Source: Paraburkholderia lycopersici (lineage in GTDB: Bacteria > Pseudomonadota > Gammaproteobacteria > Burkholderiales > Burkholderiaceae). Taken from it: DNA of 64,000 nucleotides. This document shows positions 53,525 to 62,023 of this stretch, piece after piece. The DNA lies in assembly GCF_900096975.1 (NCBI RefSeq), contig NZ_FMYQ01000004.1, positions 62,001 through 126,000 of the forward strand. Direction: 5' to 3'. The notes under the pieces were generated by a model. That model saw only the letters and a list, made by a program, of their open reading frames with translations, ran no database searches and had not been told where the DNA came from. Position 1 is the first letter of the stretch, and each line of letters starts with the position of its first letter. Both the position numbers and the translations under genes were made by a program.

Positions 53525-54193
53525 ATGAACATGCCCTCCGACAAAGAACTGCCGCTCACGGGCCGCCACGATCACGAAGGGGACGAAGGCGACGATCCGC
53601 ATACCGGCCGCTGGCTCATTTCATACGCGGACCTCATCACGACATTGATGGTGCTGTTCCTTGCGCTCTACGCGATGCAGCTCGCGAAGCATAAGGAATC
53701 CGAAATCCGCGCGGCGGCTGAACCGGCGAGCACGGCTGCCTCTTCGGACCAGCCGCCCGCCGCCGATCAGGCGCTGCTGGCTTCGCTGGAAACGCTGCGC
53801 CAGCGCGGCGAGATCACGATCGTACCCGCGTCGCGCGGCGTGGAGATCGGCATCAACGCGAAGATCCTGTTCAACGCGGGCGACGCCACGCTGCTGCCCG
53901 AATCGCTCGGCGTGCTGGGCCGTATCGCCGACGTGCTGAGCCATGCGCCAGCGGGCAACATTCTGGTGGAAGGGCACACCGACAGCACGCCGATCTCGAA
54001 CGCGAAGTACGCGTCGAACTGGGAGCTTTCCTCGGCGCGCGCGGGGGCGGTGGTGCGCTACCTCGTCGAGCGGGGCATCGAGCCGCACCGGCTCGTCGCT
54101 ATCGGCCACGCCGACAACTACCCGCTCGTGGCGGGCAACGACCCCGCGAGCCGTGCGCTGAACCGGCGCGTGACGCTCGTCGTGCAGCGCTGA
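53525..54193 (+). CDS. MotB-like stator protein with OmpA peptidoglycan-binding domain
   Basis: 222 residues. An acidic cytoplasmic start (HDHEGDEGDDPHTG) is followed by one membrane helix RWLISYADLITTLMVLFLAL with D36 in the place of the ion-carrying MotB aspartate. A short linker leads to an OmpA/MotB domain with VEGHTDSTPIS, NWELSSARAGAVVRYL and the C-terminal NRRVTLVV. It is shorter than flagellar MotB (about 300) through a short plug/linker. It should couple ion flow through the MotA-like channel to the cell wall. Confidence 0.92.
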   Translation: MNMPSDKELPLTGRHDHEGDEGDDPHTGRWLISYADLITTLMVLFLALYAMQLAKHKESEIRAAAEPASTAASSDQPPAADQALLASLETLRQRGEITIVPASRGVEIGINAKILFNAGDATLLPESLGVLGRIADVLSHAPAGNILVEGHTDSTPISNAKYASNWELSSARAGAVVRYLVERGIEPHRLVAIGHADNYPLVAGNDPASRALNRRVTLVVQR

Positions 54194-54237
54194 GCGTCGT
54201 CACGCGCTTTGTCCGCACCACACAATGAAAACGAGCG

Positions 54238-54720
54238 TCACACCTGCATGGACGGCACGTCTTTCATGCAGCGCAACGCGAACATCGACCGGCTGTGCCG
54301 AATGCCGGCAATCCGGTAAAGCTTCTCGCGCAGGAAGCGCTCGTAGCCCGCGGTGCCGTCCACCGCCACCTTGATCCAGTAGTCGTACTCGCCGGAGACG
54401 AGATAGGCTTCCAGCACGTCGGGCAGCGCGGCGAGCGCGGCGCCAAAGCGCGCGAGCGCGTCGTCTTCGTGGCGGTCGAGCGTCACTTCGAGAATCACGA
54501 TGTCGGCGTAACCGAGCTTCTGCTGGTTCACGAGCGCGACATAGCCGTCGATATAACCGTCGGCTTCGAGCTGGCGCGTGCGGTTCCAGCACGCCGTGGT
54601 CGACATGCCGACCTGCTCGGCCAGTTCGGCATTCGAAAGCCGTGCGTTTTTCTGCAGGGCGCTCAGGATCTTGCGATCCTGGCTGTCGAGGGTGCGGGCG
54701 GGGCGTTCGCGGGCGGCCAT
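54238..54720 (-). CDS. Lrp/AsnC family transcriptional regulator
   Basis: 160 residues. Helix-turn-helix LDSQDRKILSALQKNARLSN, AELAEQVGMSTTACWNRTRQL and the RAM ligand domain (VILEVTLDRHEDDALARFGA, SGEYDYWIKVAVDG). The ATG at 54718-54720 is used; a TTG two codons upstream is possible. It diverges from a LysE-type exporter 347 bases away, a common pairing in which the regulator turns on amino acid export when the amino acid is abundant. GGAA-GGATG-TTCC at 54761-54773 may be its operator. Confidence 0.9.
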   Translation of the reverse strand: MAARERPARTLDSQDRKILSALQKNARLSNAELAEQVGMSTTACWNRTRQLEADGYIDGYVALVNQQKLGYADIVILEVTLDRHEDDALARFGAALAALPDVLEAYLVSGEYDYWIKVAVDGTAGYERFLREKLYRIAGIRHSRSMFALRCMKDVPSMQV

Positions 54721-55067
54721 AAGCAAAAAGAATCGTATTAATCAATATTGCATTTTACCGGAAGGATGTTCCGAATCTGACCAGGCATTGGCCCAAAACA
54801 GGAAGCCCATCCAGCCTTTCGACCGGTATATTTTCCGACATGTCTTCATGCCCGGCACGACCCGCACGGCCACCTTGCCGGCGCGGGGCGCGCCGCCGCA
54901 GCCACAAGCCGCGGCGGCCCGTCAGGGCCCTCCTGCCGCCCACCGCGGCGACCGCCGGACCTTCGCCTCGCGCGCCACGCTGCGCTATCCACCGAACGCG
55001 AACGTATCCGGCCGGGCATCGAGGCATACAAGCGCTTCCGATTCCTTGCCCCCTCCAGAACAACAAG
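54721..55067. other. Divergent intergenic region Lrp / LysE
   Basis: 347 bases. AT-rich next to the regulator start (TATTAATCAATATTGCATTTTACC), with the inverted repeat GGAAGGATGTTCC at 54761-54773 and a TATATT at 54827-54832 that could be a -10 for the exporter. The part from 54850 on is GC-rich without clear signals. Confidence 0.45.
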
Positions 55068-55694
55068 ATGTCGACCCAGTTGTATCTCTCTTTTCTCGCC
55101 GCCGCGCTCGTACTCGTCTATACTCCCGGTCCCGTCAACGTCCTCACGATGAGCCAGGCGCTCCACGCCGGGTGGCGCCGAGCGCTGCCATGCGTGTGGG
55201 GCGGCACGCTCGCCGTGCTGCTTCAACTCGCGCTGACCGCGCTGTGCCTCAATTCCCTGCTCACGATCAGTGAGCATTCACTTACGGCGCTGCGCTGGCT
55301 GGGGGGCGCGTATCTGGTGTGGCTTGGCTGCAAGCAGTGGCGCAGCCGGTCGCTCGCCGGCGCGGATGCGCCGCCGGAGGCCGAAGGCGCAAGCCGTCGC
55401 GACTTGTTCTGGCGTGGTTTTGCGACATCGGGACTCAACCCGAAGACCCTGCTGTTCTTTCCCTCGTTTTTTCCGCAGTTCATCGGCGCCGATGCGCCCT
55501 GGAGCGCCAACCGGCAATACCTGCTGCTGGCGGCGACGTTCGCGTTGCTGTTCGCGGGCGGGGTGGCTTCGATGGCGCTGTTCTCGCACCGCCTGCGTCA
55601 CGTGCTGCAGCGGCCAAAGCGCATGCGCGCCGTGAACCGCCTGATGGGCAGCCTGCTCGTGGGGATGGGCGCGATGATGGCCGGCTTGCGCTGA
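55068..55694 (+). CDS. LysE/RhtB family amino acid exporter
   Basis: 208-residue inner-membrane exporter with six hydrophobic segments. The family motif YTPGPVNVLTMSQALHAGWRR is at residues 18-38, and GFATSGLNPKTLLFFPSFFPQ in the middle is typical. Substrate may be lysine, threonine, homoserine or another amino acid. Controlled presumably by the divergent Lrp/AsnC regulator. The ATG at 55068 is preceded by AACAACAAG, without a strong ribosome binding site. Confidence 0.9.
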   Translation: MSTQLYLSFLAAALVLVYTPGPVNVLTMSQALHAGWRRALPCVWGGTLAVLLQLALTALCLNSLLTISEHSLTALRWLGGAYLVWLGCKQWRSRSLAGADAPPEAEGASRRDLFWRGFATSGLNPKTLLFFPSFFPQFIGADAPWSANRQYLLLAATFALLFAGGVASMALFSHRLRHVLQRPKRMRAVNRLMGSLLVGMGAMMAGLR

Positions 55695-55740
55695 ACGCAC
55701 AGGCCGCCGAGGGTGCGCGCTCGTGCGCGAGCCCTGTCGC

Positions 55741-56841
55741 TTAAGGTGTGGTTGCGCCGCTGGCGGTGGAGGCGGCCGGTGTTGCCATCGGCGTGGCCGC
55801 CGCCGCGCCATGGGGCGCAGCGGACGACGCGAGCGTTTGCGTCGCTGCGGCGTCGGCGGAAGCCGCATTCGTGCCGGCCGGCGTTGCAGCCGGCGCGGAC
55901 GCGGCCTCGGGCGGTGCGGCGTTGTGAGCGGCCACACTCGCCGGAAGCACCGCGGGCTGCGGGTTCGCCAGAGTCGCGGACGTGCCCGTCGCGCCATGTT
56001 CCGCCGGAACGGCGGCCGGTTTGGCCGGCGCGGGCGCGACAGTGGCCGGCGCCGGCGCAGCAGTGGCGGCGGGCGGCGCCGTCAGCACTGGCGCGGCGGG
56101 CAACGCATTGTCGTGGAGTACGGCCGCGCCTGTCGCCGCTGCCGCCGCGGCGGCAGCCGGTGCGGCCGATCCCACCGTGGTCGCGGCAGGCGCGGCGCTT
56201 GCCGTGACCGGCTCGACGGGCGGCGGCAGCGGCGTGATCTTGATCGTGCCGCTGCCCGGCACGGGCTCGCTGCGCGCGGCGGCGTTCAGATAGCGCCCCA
56301 CCAGATCGAAGAAGCGCGAGTAAAACGGTCCCGACTGGATCGTTTCGCTGGAAATTTTCACCATTTCGTCGCTGTTCGAGCGAATGGGCAGCGAAACCGA
56401 CCCCAGAATCGAGAGCCCCACGCTTGCCGACGTATCGCTTTTCTTGAGCGCATAGCCGTTCTGCACGGCGTTGACGTACACCATGCTCGAATTGCTCGCG
56501 TCGCCAGGCGTGCAGACCACATGCACTTCCACGACGATGTGCTGGTCGCTCGTCGGCTGGAAGTTCTTGGTGGCGTCGACGGTGTCGTTACGCGTGATCG
56601 TCGTCATGTAGCCCTGGCTCAGCAGCGCGCGGCGCGACGCTTCGCAGGCGTCGGCACTCGCATAGTTGAAGCTGCGCGAGAACTGGCTCGGCGCGCTGCT
56701 CAGCAACTGATCTTCCTGGAAGTTCGGCTTGGCCGAGGAGCACGCGCCGAGCGCGGCGGCCAGCGTCACCGCGGCCGCGGCGAGGGCGGCTGGACGAAGC
56801 GGAGCAGGCAAAAGAGGGACGACTTTAGAAAAACGGGACAT
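55741..56841 (-). CDS. DUF2242 family lipoprotein
   Basis: 366 residues. Signal peptide with perfect lipobox LGAC (cysteine near residue 34), then a conserved DUF2242 domain (about 40-185: ADACEASRRALLSQGYMTT, HIVVEVHVVCTPGDAS, GPFYSRFFDLVGRYL) and a 170-residue Ala/Pro/Thr-rich tail of low complexity. An inner- or outer-membrane lipoprotein with an extended tail that may span the periplasm or wall; function unknown. The start ATG (56839-56841) gives a normal Arg-containing signal; an ATG 12 codons further up is possible. Confidence 0.83.
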   Translation of the reverse strand: MSRFSKVVPLLPAPLRPAALAAAAVTLAAALGACSSAKPNFQEDQLLSSAPSQFSRSFNYASADACEASRRALLSQGYMTTITRNDTVDATKNFQPTSDQHIVVEVHVVCTPGDASNSSMVYVNAVQNGYALKKSDTSASVGLSILGSVSLPIRSNSDEMVKISSETIQSGPFYSRFFDLVGRYLNAAARSEPVPGSGTIKITPLPPPVEPVTASAAPAATTVGSAAPAAAAAAAATGAAVLHDNALPAAPVLTAPPAATAAPAPATVAPAPAKPAAVPAEHGATGTSATLANPQPAVLPASVAAHNAAPPEAASAPAATPAGTNAASADAAATQTLASSAAPHGAAAATPMATPAASTASGATTP

Positions 56842-57213
56842 GTTCAGGGCAAACAGGGCGGCAATGCGGCATTGCATCGGACGGGATGCATTGTAGTTCG
56901 GTTCCGCCGCGCGCGATCGAACGCTCGTTTTTTCGAGGCATTTCGAAAGCCACTCGAAGGAATTCGCAGGGCGCGTGCCACGCCACCGGTAAAGACAGGC
57001 TTTCGCCGAACGCGAACGCTTGGGCCAACCCGGCGCGCGAGCGGCTGCCACTCCGCTCACGACCTTGCGGACCCGTCACGTCGCCGTATTTCGGAGCGCC
57101 GTACGGGTCGCTGGGTCACCTCCTTCATGCAGGCCCAGAAGGCCAAAACGGCGAGCGCCCCGCAAGGGACGCCCGCCGCTTTACCTGCTGCAAACGTCAG
57201 CGAAGCGCTTCGC
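56842..57213. other. Intergenic region with possible terminator
   Basis: 372 bases between two minus-strand genes. GGCGGGCG...CGCTCGCC followed by GTTTTGG (minus strand, about 57150-57182) could be a modest terminator for the permease gene. No gene seen. Confidence 0.4.
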
Positions 57214-58569
57214 TTACACCGCCATTTCCGGCGGTGCCTGCCGGAAGCAGCGCGTGATCCAGCCGAGATAGACAAGGCCGAGCACGAACCAGATCACGCC
57301 GAGCACGATCGCCGTCTTTTCGAGGCTGCACAGCAGCCAGATGTCGGTCACGGCGCCAATCAGCGGAAACACGACGCCGCCGAGGAAGCCGAAGCCGCGC
57401 GAGCCCGCCGCGCCGCCGAAATACTGGCGGATCACGCACAGGTTCACCGAAGTGAACGCCAGGAACGCACCGAAGTTGATGAACGAAGTCGAAGTGGCCA
57501 CGTCGAGCTTCAGCGCGATCAGACCGACGGCGCCGGCAATCGCGATGTTGATCGCGGGCGTGCGAAAGCGCGGGTGGATGAAGCCGAAAATCGATTTGGG
57601 CAGCACCTCGTCGCGGCCCATCGCATAGAGGAGGCGCCCCACGCTCGCCTGCGCCGAGATGCCCGAGGCGAATTGCGCGAGGATCAGGCCCGCGAGGAAG
57701 ATCGTCACGAAGATATCGCCGCCCACCTTGCGCGCGATTTCGAAGGCGGCCGAATCCGGGTCCTTGAACACGGCGCCCGGATGGGCGAGCTGCAGCGTAT
57801 ATGCGGCGATCACGAAGATTGCGCCGCCCACGAGCGCGATCAGCACGATGGCGCGCGGGATGGTCTTTTCGGGCTCGATGGTTTCTTCGGTGAGCGTGGA
57901 AACGGCGTCGAAGCCAAGATACGAGTACGCGGCGATTGCGGCGCCCGCCATCGTGGCCGAGAGCGGCACGTGCGGCTGGAAGAACGGCTGCGCCGTGATG
58001 AGACCGCCAGGGCCCGCGGCGGCGGAAGCATAGTGCAGGCAAAGGACTACGAACATGGCCGCGATGCCAAGCTGCACGATCATCAGCACGATGTTGAAAC
58101 GCGCCGCGAGCTCGATGCCGACAATGTTCAGCGCACTCGTGAGCACGATGAACGCGACGATCCAGATCCACGTGGGCACGCTCGGGAACGCGGCGCCGAG
58201 ATAAGCCGCGCCGATCAGCCAGATCACCATCGGCAGGAAGAAGTAGTCGAGCAGCGTGGCCCAGCCGATCATGAAGCCCAGATGCGAATTAAAGCTCTTG
58301 CGCGTGTACGTATAGGCCGAACCCGCGACCGGGAAAAGCCGCGCGAGCTTGCCGTAGCTGAGCGCCGTGAACACGATCGCGACGAGCGCGATGAGATAGG
58401 CGAGCGCGGCGGTGTCCTGGCTTGCGCCGGCGAGCACGCCATAGGTGCCGTAGACGATCAGCGGCGCCATGTAGGCGAGGCCGAACAACAGCACGGATGG
58501 CAGGCGGAGCGTGCGCTTCAGATGCGGTACGTGAGCGCCGCGTTCATGCGACGGCGAGGGAGGATTCAT
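57214..58569 (-). CDS. APC family permease, PuuP-like
   Basis: 451-residue inner-membrane amino acid/polyamine transporter with 12 segments. It resembles E. coli PuuP along its length: LLFGLAYMAPLIVYGTYGVL, SYGKLARLFPVAGSAYTYTR, FMIGWATLLDYFFLPM, YSYLGFDAVSTLTEET and LLYAMGRDEVLPKSIFGFIH. Putrescine or a related amine is therefore a likely substrate, but this copy is unlinked from the Pot/Puu region and sits with a nitrilase-family gene 113 bases upstream and a divergent LuxR regulator. Confidence 0.88.
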   Translation of the reverse strand: MNPPSPSHERGAHVPHLKRTLRLPSVLLFGLAYMAPLIVYGTYGVLAGASQDTAALAYLIALVAIVFTALSYGKLARLFPVAGSAYTYTRKSFNSHLGFMIGWATLLDYFFLPMVIWLIGAAYLGAAFPSVPTWIWIVAFIVLTSALNIVGIELAARFNIVLMIVQLGIAAMFVVLCLHYASAAAGPGGLITAQPFFQPHVPLSATMAGAAIAAYSYLGFDAVSTLTEETIEPEKTIPRAIVLIALVGGAIFVIAAYTLQLAHPGAVFKDPDSAAFEIARKVGGDIFVTIFLAGLILAQFASGISAQASVGRLLYAMGRDEVLPKSIFGFIHPRFRTPAINIAIAGAVGLIALKLDVATSTSFINFGAFLAFTSVNLCVIRQYFGGAAGSRGFGFLGGVVFPLIGAVTDIWLLCSLEKTAIVLGVIWFVLGLVYLGWITRCFRQAPPEMAV

Positions 58570-58682
58570 GATGCAGTTGTCTCCAGGGGGGCTGCGGTTT
58601 CAATGGGCGTGGACGAGCCCGGCGAGCCGCGCGGGCGGCATGCCGGATCGCCTGTTGCCGGATCTGGCTGCTGCGCTGCGGC

Positions 58683-59513
58683 TTAGCGCGTGCGCGTGCG
58701 GATATTGAGCGAGCGGCGGCCTTGCGCGTCGTTCTCGTCGACGAGATTCAGCGCGATGCGTGCGTCGTGCAGATAACTGTAGTGCTCGCGGCTTTGCGCG
58801 AGCAGCGCGCGGTCCACCTTCGCATGCAGCACCGCGTCTTCGTTCTTCAGCTCGCAGAGCACGTCGCCGAACGGACTGACGAGCGCGGTTTCGCCGGGGA
58901 ACGTCAGGTTGTCGTCGCCGTCGCCGATGCGGTTCACGAGCGCCGCGAACATCTGGTTTTCCATTGCGCGCGCAACGATCGCGCGGCGATGCACGGGGCC
59001 GAACGGGTCCATGTTGCCGTTCGTGACGACGAGCATTTCCGCGCCGAGCGAGGCAACGGCGCGCGCCGTTTCAGGAAATTCGATGTCGTAGCAGATCAGT
59101 AGGCCGACGGTCATGCCCTTGAATTCGCACACCTCGTAGCGATCGCCCGGCGTGAACACGCCCACGTCCGTGGCCCACAGGTGCGTCTTGCGATAACGCA
59201 GCGCGACGTCGCCGTGTTCGTCGATCAGGACCGTCGTGTTGTAGAAGCGCCCGCCTTCGCGCTCGGCGAGGCCGACGGCCACGCCCACGTTCGCGGCGCG
59301 GGCGGCGTCGCGCACCCGCGTGAGCGCGGGACCGTCGAGCGCTTCGGCCACGTCGCGCACGTTCTCGCGCGTGGGAAAGCCGGTGAGCGTGGCTTCGGGG
59401 AATACGACGAGATCGCTGCCTTCGCGGCGCTTGCCGATCGCGTCGAGCACGCGGGCCAGGTTGGGGGCGACTGCGCCGTCCACGAGCGGGATCTGCGCGA
59501 GTTCGAGTTGCAT
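58683..59513 (-). CDS. Carbon-nitrogen hydrolase (nitrilase superfamily amidase)
   Basis: 276-residue hydrolase with the E-K-C triad: E40 in VVFPEATLTGFP, K109 in YRKTHLW and C141 in LLICYDIEFPE. It fits the amidase/N-carbamoylputrescine amidohydrolase/omega-amidase branches rather than true nitrilases. The neighbouring PuuP-like permease suggests it cleaves an amide of the imported amine. It shares the divergent region with the LuxR regulator and probably starts a two-gene operon with the permease. Confidence 0.88.
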   Translation of the reverse strand: MQLELAQIPLVDGAVAPNLARVLDAIGKRREGSDLVVFPEATLTGFPTRENVRDVAEALDGPALTRVRDAARAANVGVAVGLAEREGGRFYNTTVLIDEHGDVALRYRKTHLWATDVGVFTPGDRYEVCEFKGMTVGLLICYDIEFPETARAVASLGAEMLVVTNGNMDPFGPVHRRAIVARAMENQMFAALVNRIGDGDDNLTFPGETALVSPFGDVLCELKNEDAVLHAKVDRALLAQSREHYSYLHDARIALNLVDENDAQGRRSLNIRTRTR

Positions 59514-59643
59514 GCTTGTCTCCAGTGCCTCGTTCGTCGGGCTCGCGGGCAGTCGGGCCTATGGTTCAGGCTTTATGTATTACGTCAGCGCCGCGCGAGC
59601 GTCAGGAGCGGCTATTATCTCCACGTTATTTTTGTCCAGGAAT

Positions 59644-59658
59644 TACCCACCAGGGGTA
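59644..59658. promoter_or_regulatory. Inverted repeat upstream of the LuxR gene
   Basis: TACCC-ACCAG-GGGTA lies 18 bases before the LuxR-type ATG in the divergent region with the amidase, and could be the regulator's binding site. A TATTAT at 59614-59619 may be a -10. Confidence 0.4.
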
Positions 59659-59675
59659 CCCTGATCGGAGGACTC

Positions 59676-60527
59676 ATGGAACCCGACTGGCAGGACCGTG
59701 CGTTCCATCACCATATCGCGACGCTGATCGACGCCCTCGACGGCCCTGATTTCTGGACCCGCCTGACGCGCGTGATCGAGCGTTTCGTCGCGTTCGACAA
59801 CTGGGTCGCGCTCGTATTCCGCCGCGATCGCGCGCCGCTCGTCTGCGCCGAGTCGCCCATGCCCGACGGCACCGTGGATCTCTTGTTCCGCGCGTATCTG
59901 GAGGCGATGTACCTGCTCGATCCGTTCTATATCAACGCGTGCGAAAAGCCGCGCGCGGGCCTCGTCACGCTCGCCGAAGTCGCGCCCGATAACTTCCGCA
60001 TGACGGACTATTACCAACGCTACTTCAAGAGCAACATCATCGGCGACGAAATGCAATTCAACCTGCCCGTCGACGGCGAGCGCACGCTGATCTTTTCGCT
60101 GGGTGCAAAGCACCATTACACGGAGCGCGACATTGCCCAATGCGCGATGTTCGCGCCATGGGTGGTCGCGCTCATGAGGCAGCGGCTTGCCTACGAGCAT
60201 TTCGCGGATGGGGCGGCGCAAGCGCTGGTGTCGGAGGCCGGGGCGGAAAGCGCGGCGCCGCAGGGGCAGCTCAGCGAGGCGGGCTTCGCGAGCCGCATCG
60301 AAGCGGTCACGCAGCAGAGCGGACGCGTGCCGCTCACGGCGCGCGAAATCGAAGTGGTGCGCTTGAGCCTGAGCGGCTTTTCCACGCGCGCGATTGCGGA
60401 ACGGCTCGAAATCTCGTTCGAGACCGTGCGTGCGCACAAGAAGCACATTTACGCGAAGCTCGGCGTGAGTTCGCAGTCGGAGCTGTTCGCGCTGTTCTAC
60501 GAGCCGCTCGGGCGCGCGGGCGCTTGA
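59676..60527 (+). CDS. LuxR family transcriptional regulator
   Basis: 283 residues. N-terminal ligand-sensing domain without clear homoserine-lactone signature residues (FHHHIATLIDALDGPDFWTR, NLPVDGERTLIFSLGAKHHY) and a C-terminal LuxR helix-turn-helix (PLTAREIEVVRLSLSGFSTR, SFETVRAHKKHIYAKLGVSS). CGGAGGACTC precedes the ATG. It diverges from the amidase-permease operon, which it probably activates in response to the transported compound rather than a quorum signal. Confidence 0.9.
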   Translation: MEPDWQDRAFHHHIATLIDALDGPDFWTRLTRVIERFVAFDNWVALVFRRDRAPLVCAESPMPDGTVDLLFRAYLEAMYLLDPFYINACEKPRAGLVTLAEVAPDNFRMTDYYQRYFKSNIIGDEMQFNLPVDGERTLIFSLGAKHHYTERDIAQCAMFAPWVVALMRQRLAYEHFADGAAQALVSEAGAESAAPQGQLSEAGFASRIEAVTQQSGRVPLTAREIEVVRLSLSGFSTRAIAERLEISFETVRAHKKHIYAKLGVSSQSELFALFYEPLGRAGA

Positions 60528-60554
60528 GAGCGCCGCGCGCGCTCATGCGCGTTG

Positions 60555-60971
60555 TCAGAACTCGACGAGCGCGAAATCTTCCTTGCCCACGTCGCAGAGC
60601 GGGCAGCGCCACGCGTCGGGCACGTCGGCCCAGCGCGTGCCGGGGGGGAGGCCGTCGTCGGGTGCGCCGGCGGCTTCGTCGTAGACCCAGCCGCAGATCA
60701 CGCACACCCATTGCCTGAAGCCATCGCCGGTGTCCGCGACGGAAGTTGTGCCGCCTGCCGGCGCTTCCTGCGCGACACTTTCCTGCGGCGTATCGAGCGC
60801 GACCACGAGCGGTGCTGCGGTCGTTTCGCGCGCGGCGAGCCTGGTTTGCAGGGTGTCGAGCAGTGCGGCGGCTTCGTCGGCGGTGAGGTCGATCCAGTAT
60901 GGATCGCCTGCGCCGTCATTCAGGCGTTCGGGGGAGAACTGGATTTCGAGGGCAACGCCTTTCTTGTACAT
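60555..60971 (-). CDS. Rubredoxin with long N-terminal extension
   Basis: 138 residues. C-terminal 50 residues are a rubredoxin with iron ligands C90, C93 (WVCVICGWVYDE) and C123, C126 (WRCPLCDVGK). The first 85 residues are an extra region (ALEIQFSPERLNDGAGDPYW, LTADEAAALLDTLQTRLAA) joined by an Ala/Thr linker, much longer than ordinary 55-residue rubredoxins. It may dock the protein to a partner. A small membrane peptide gene lies just upstream on the same strand. Confidence 0.88.
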   Translation of the reverse strand: MYKKGVALEIQFSPERLNDGAGDPYWIDLTADEAAALLDTLQTRLAARETTAAPLVVALDTPQESVAQEAPAGGTTSVADTGDGFRQWVCVICGWVYDEAAGAPDDGLPPGTRWADVPDAWRCPLCDVGKEDFALVEF

Positions 60972-61011
60972 AAGCTAAAACGGATTGCGTAGCGTCCCGG
61001 GCCAGCCATGC

Positions 61012-61140
61012 TCAGAGGAAGTACCGGCACAGCAGCGAGGCCGCGATGCCGGCGGCGGCGATCAGCGCGAGCATCTGCAGGAGCGTCATGGACTTGCTGG
61101 ACTTGGCGTTCGGAGCGGCGGGACGGGTGGTGGTGTTCAT
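61012..61140 (-). CDS. Small membrane protein, 42 residues
   Basis: ATG (61138-61140) to TGA (61012-61014) on the minus strand: a basic Thr/Pro/Lys/Ser head (MNTTTRPAAPNAKSSKSM) followed by one hydrophobic helix (TLLQMLALIAAAGIAASLL) and CRYFL. No strong ribosome binding site, but the charge pattern is that of a single-pass inner-membrane peptide (N-in). It sits 40 bases upstream of the rubredoxin gene, same strand, and may be co-transcribed. Real-gene status is moderate. Confidence 0.5.
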   Translation of the reverse strand: MNTTTRPAAPNAKSSKSMTLLQMLALIAAAGIAASLLCRYFL

Positions 61141-61429
61141 AGGATGAAGTCGCGGCGATGTAAGTTGCGTTCTCGATCGCGCCCCTTATTGTCGCCACCG
61201 AGCCTGGCTGGTGGCGGAGCGCGGCCGGGGAGTTTCGCACGATTTCACGCTGATGGGGGCATTCGGACGCCGGCCGCGCGCACGCGCCGCAGGATCGGCC
61301 ACGCGTCCTTTCGTGCGATTCGCCGCGCGCAACCCTCATCGCACAGCGAAACGGATTATCGCCGCTAACGCGGGCCGGATTCCCGAGCGAGCGGAGATGG
61401 TTTATTTCGCGTGAGTTGAGAGAACGCGT

Positions 61430-61987
61430 TCACGCATGCAGCCAACGCTGCTCGACATACGAGAACAGCCAGCTGACGGGCACCGCGCAGGCCATCCCGA
61501 TGGCCACCTCCGCCACGCGAAAGAGCGCGACGTCCCACACCGGCCCGTTCATGGGCACGAGCAGCACGATGGTGGTGGTGATCGCGCCCAGTCGGGCGGC
61601 AGTGCTCACGCTCAGGCACCAGCAGCCGACGATCACCACGCTCACGGCCACGAGGTAGGCCGCGAGGTTTTCCGGGCCGAACGCGGCCGTCGCGAGGCCG
61701 ACCGCGCCGCCCGCGATCGCGCCGATGAACTGGTCGCGCGACTGTGCGAGCGTATCGGCGTAATCGTGCTGCGTGACAGCGATGGCCGTGATCGCGGCCC
61801 AGAACGCCTGCTCGGTGTGGAGCGCGCGCCCGATGCTGTACGCGAGGCCCGCGCCGCACACGGCGCGCAGCGCCATGAGCGTGCCCTGCGCGGCGCGGCT
61901 TTTCAGCGGCAGGCGCTTGAGCGCGCCGAGCGCCGACTGCTGGAGCGACGTGAGATAGGCGAAGAGGTTGTCTTGCGGGTCGTGCAT
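61430..61987 (-). CDS. FUSC family inner-membrane protein
   Basis: 185 residues, about five hydrophobic segments: GTLMALRAVCGAGLAYSIGR, HTEQAFWAAITAIAVTQ, GAIAGGAVGLATAAFGPE and later helices. This is the FUSC (fusaric acid resistance/aromatic acid exporter) core, here short, without the large soluble domains of AaeB/FusC. Possible efflux or membrane-stress role. It is 36 bases downstream of the GntR gene on the same strand. Confidence 0.83.
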   Translation of the reverse strand: MHDPQDNLFAYLTSLQQSALGALKRLPLKSRAAQGTLMALRAVCGAGLAYSIGRALHTEQAFWAAITAIAVTQHDYADTLAQSRDQFIGAIAGGAVGLATAAFGPENLAAYLVAVSVVIVGCWCLSVSTAARLGAITTTIVLLVPMNGPVWDVALFRVAEVAIGMACAVPVSWLFSYVEQRWLHA

Positions 61988-62023
61988 CGCGTGTGACTGG
62001 TCGAAAAATGAACGCCAAGCATA

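Noticed and set aside
51401..54193. Zorya anti-phage system (ZorA/ZorB resemble MotA/MotB)
   Set aside because: No ZorC, ZorD or ZorE neighbours, the MotA-like protein lacks the long ZorA tail, and a cNMP/FliG-like gene is present instead.
59676..60527. Quorum-sensing LuxR
   Set aside because: No adjacent luxI, and the conserved AHL-binding residues are not evident in the N-terminal domain.
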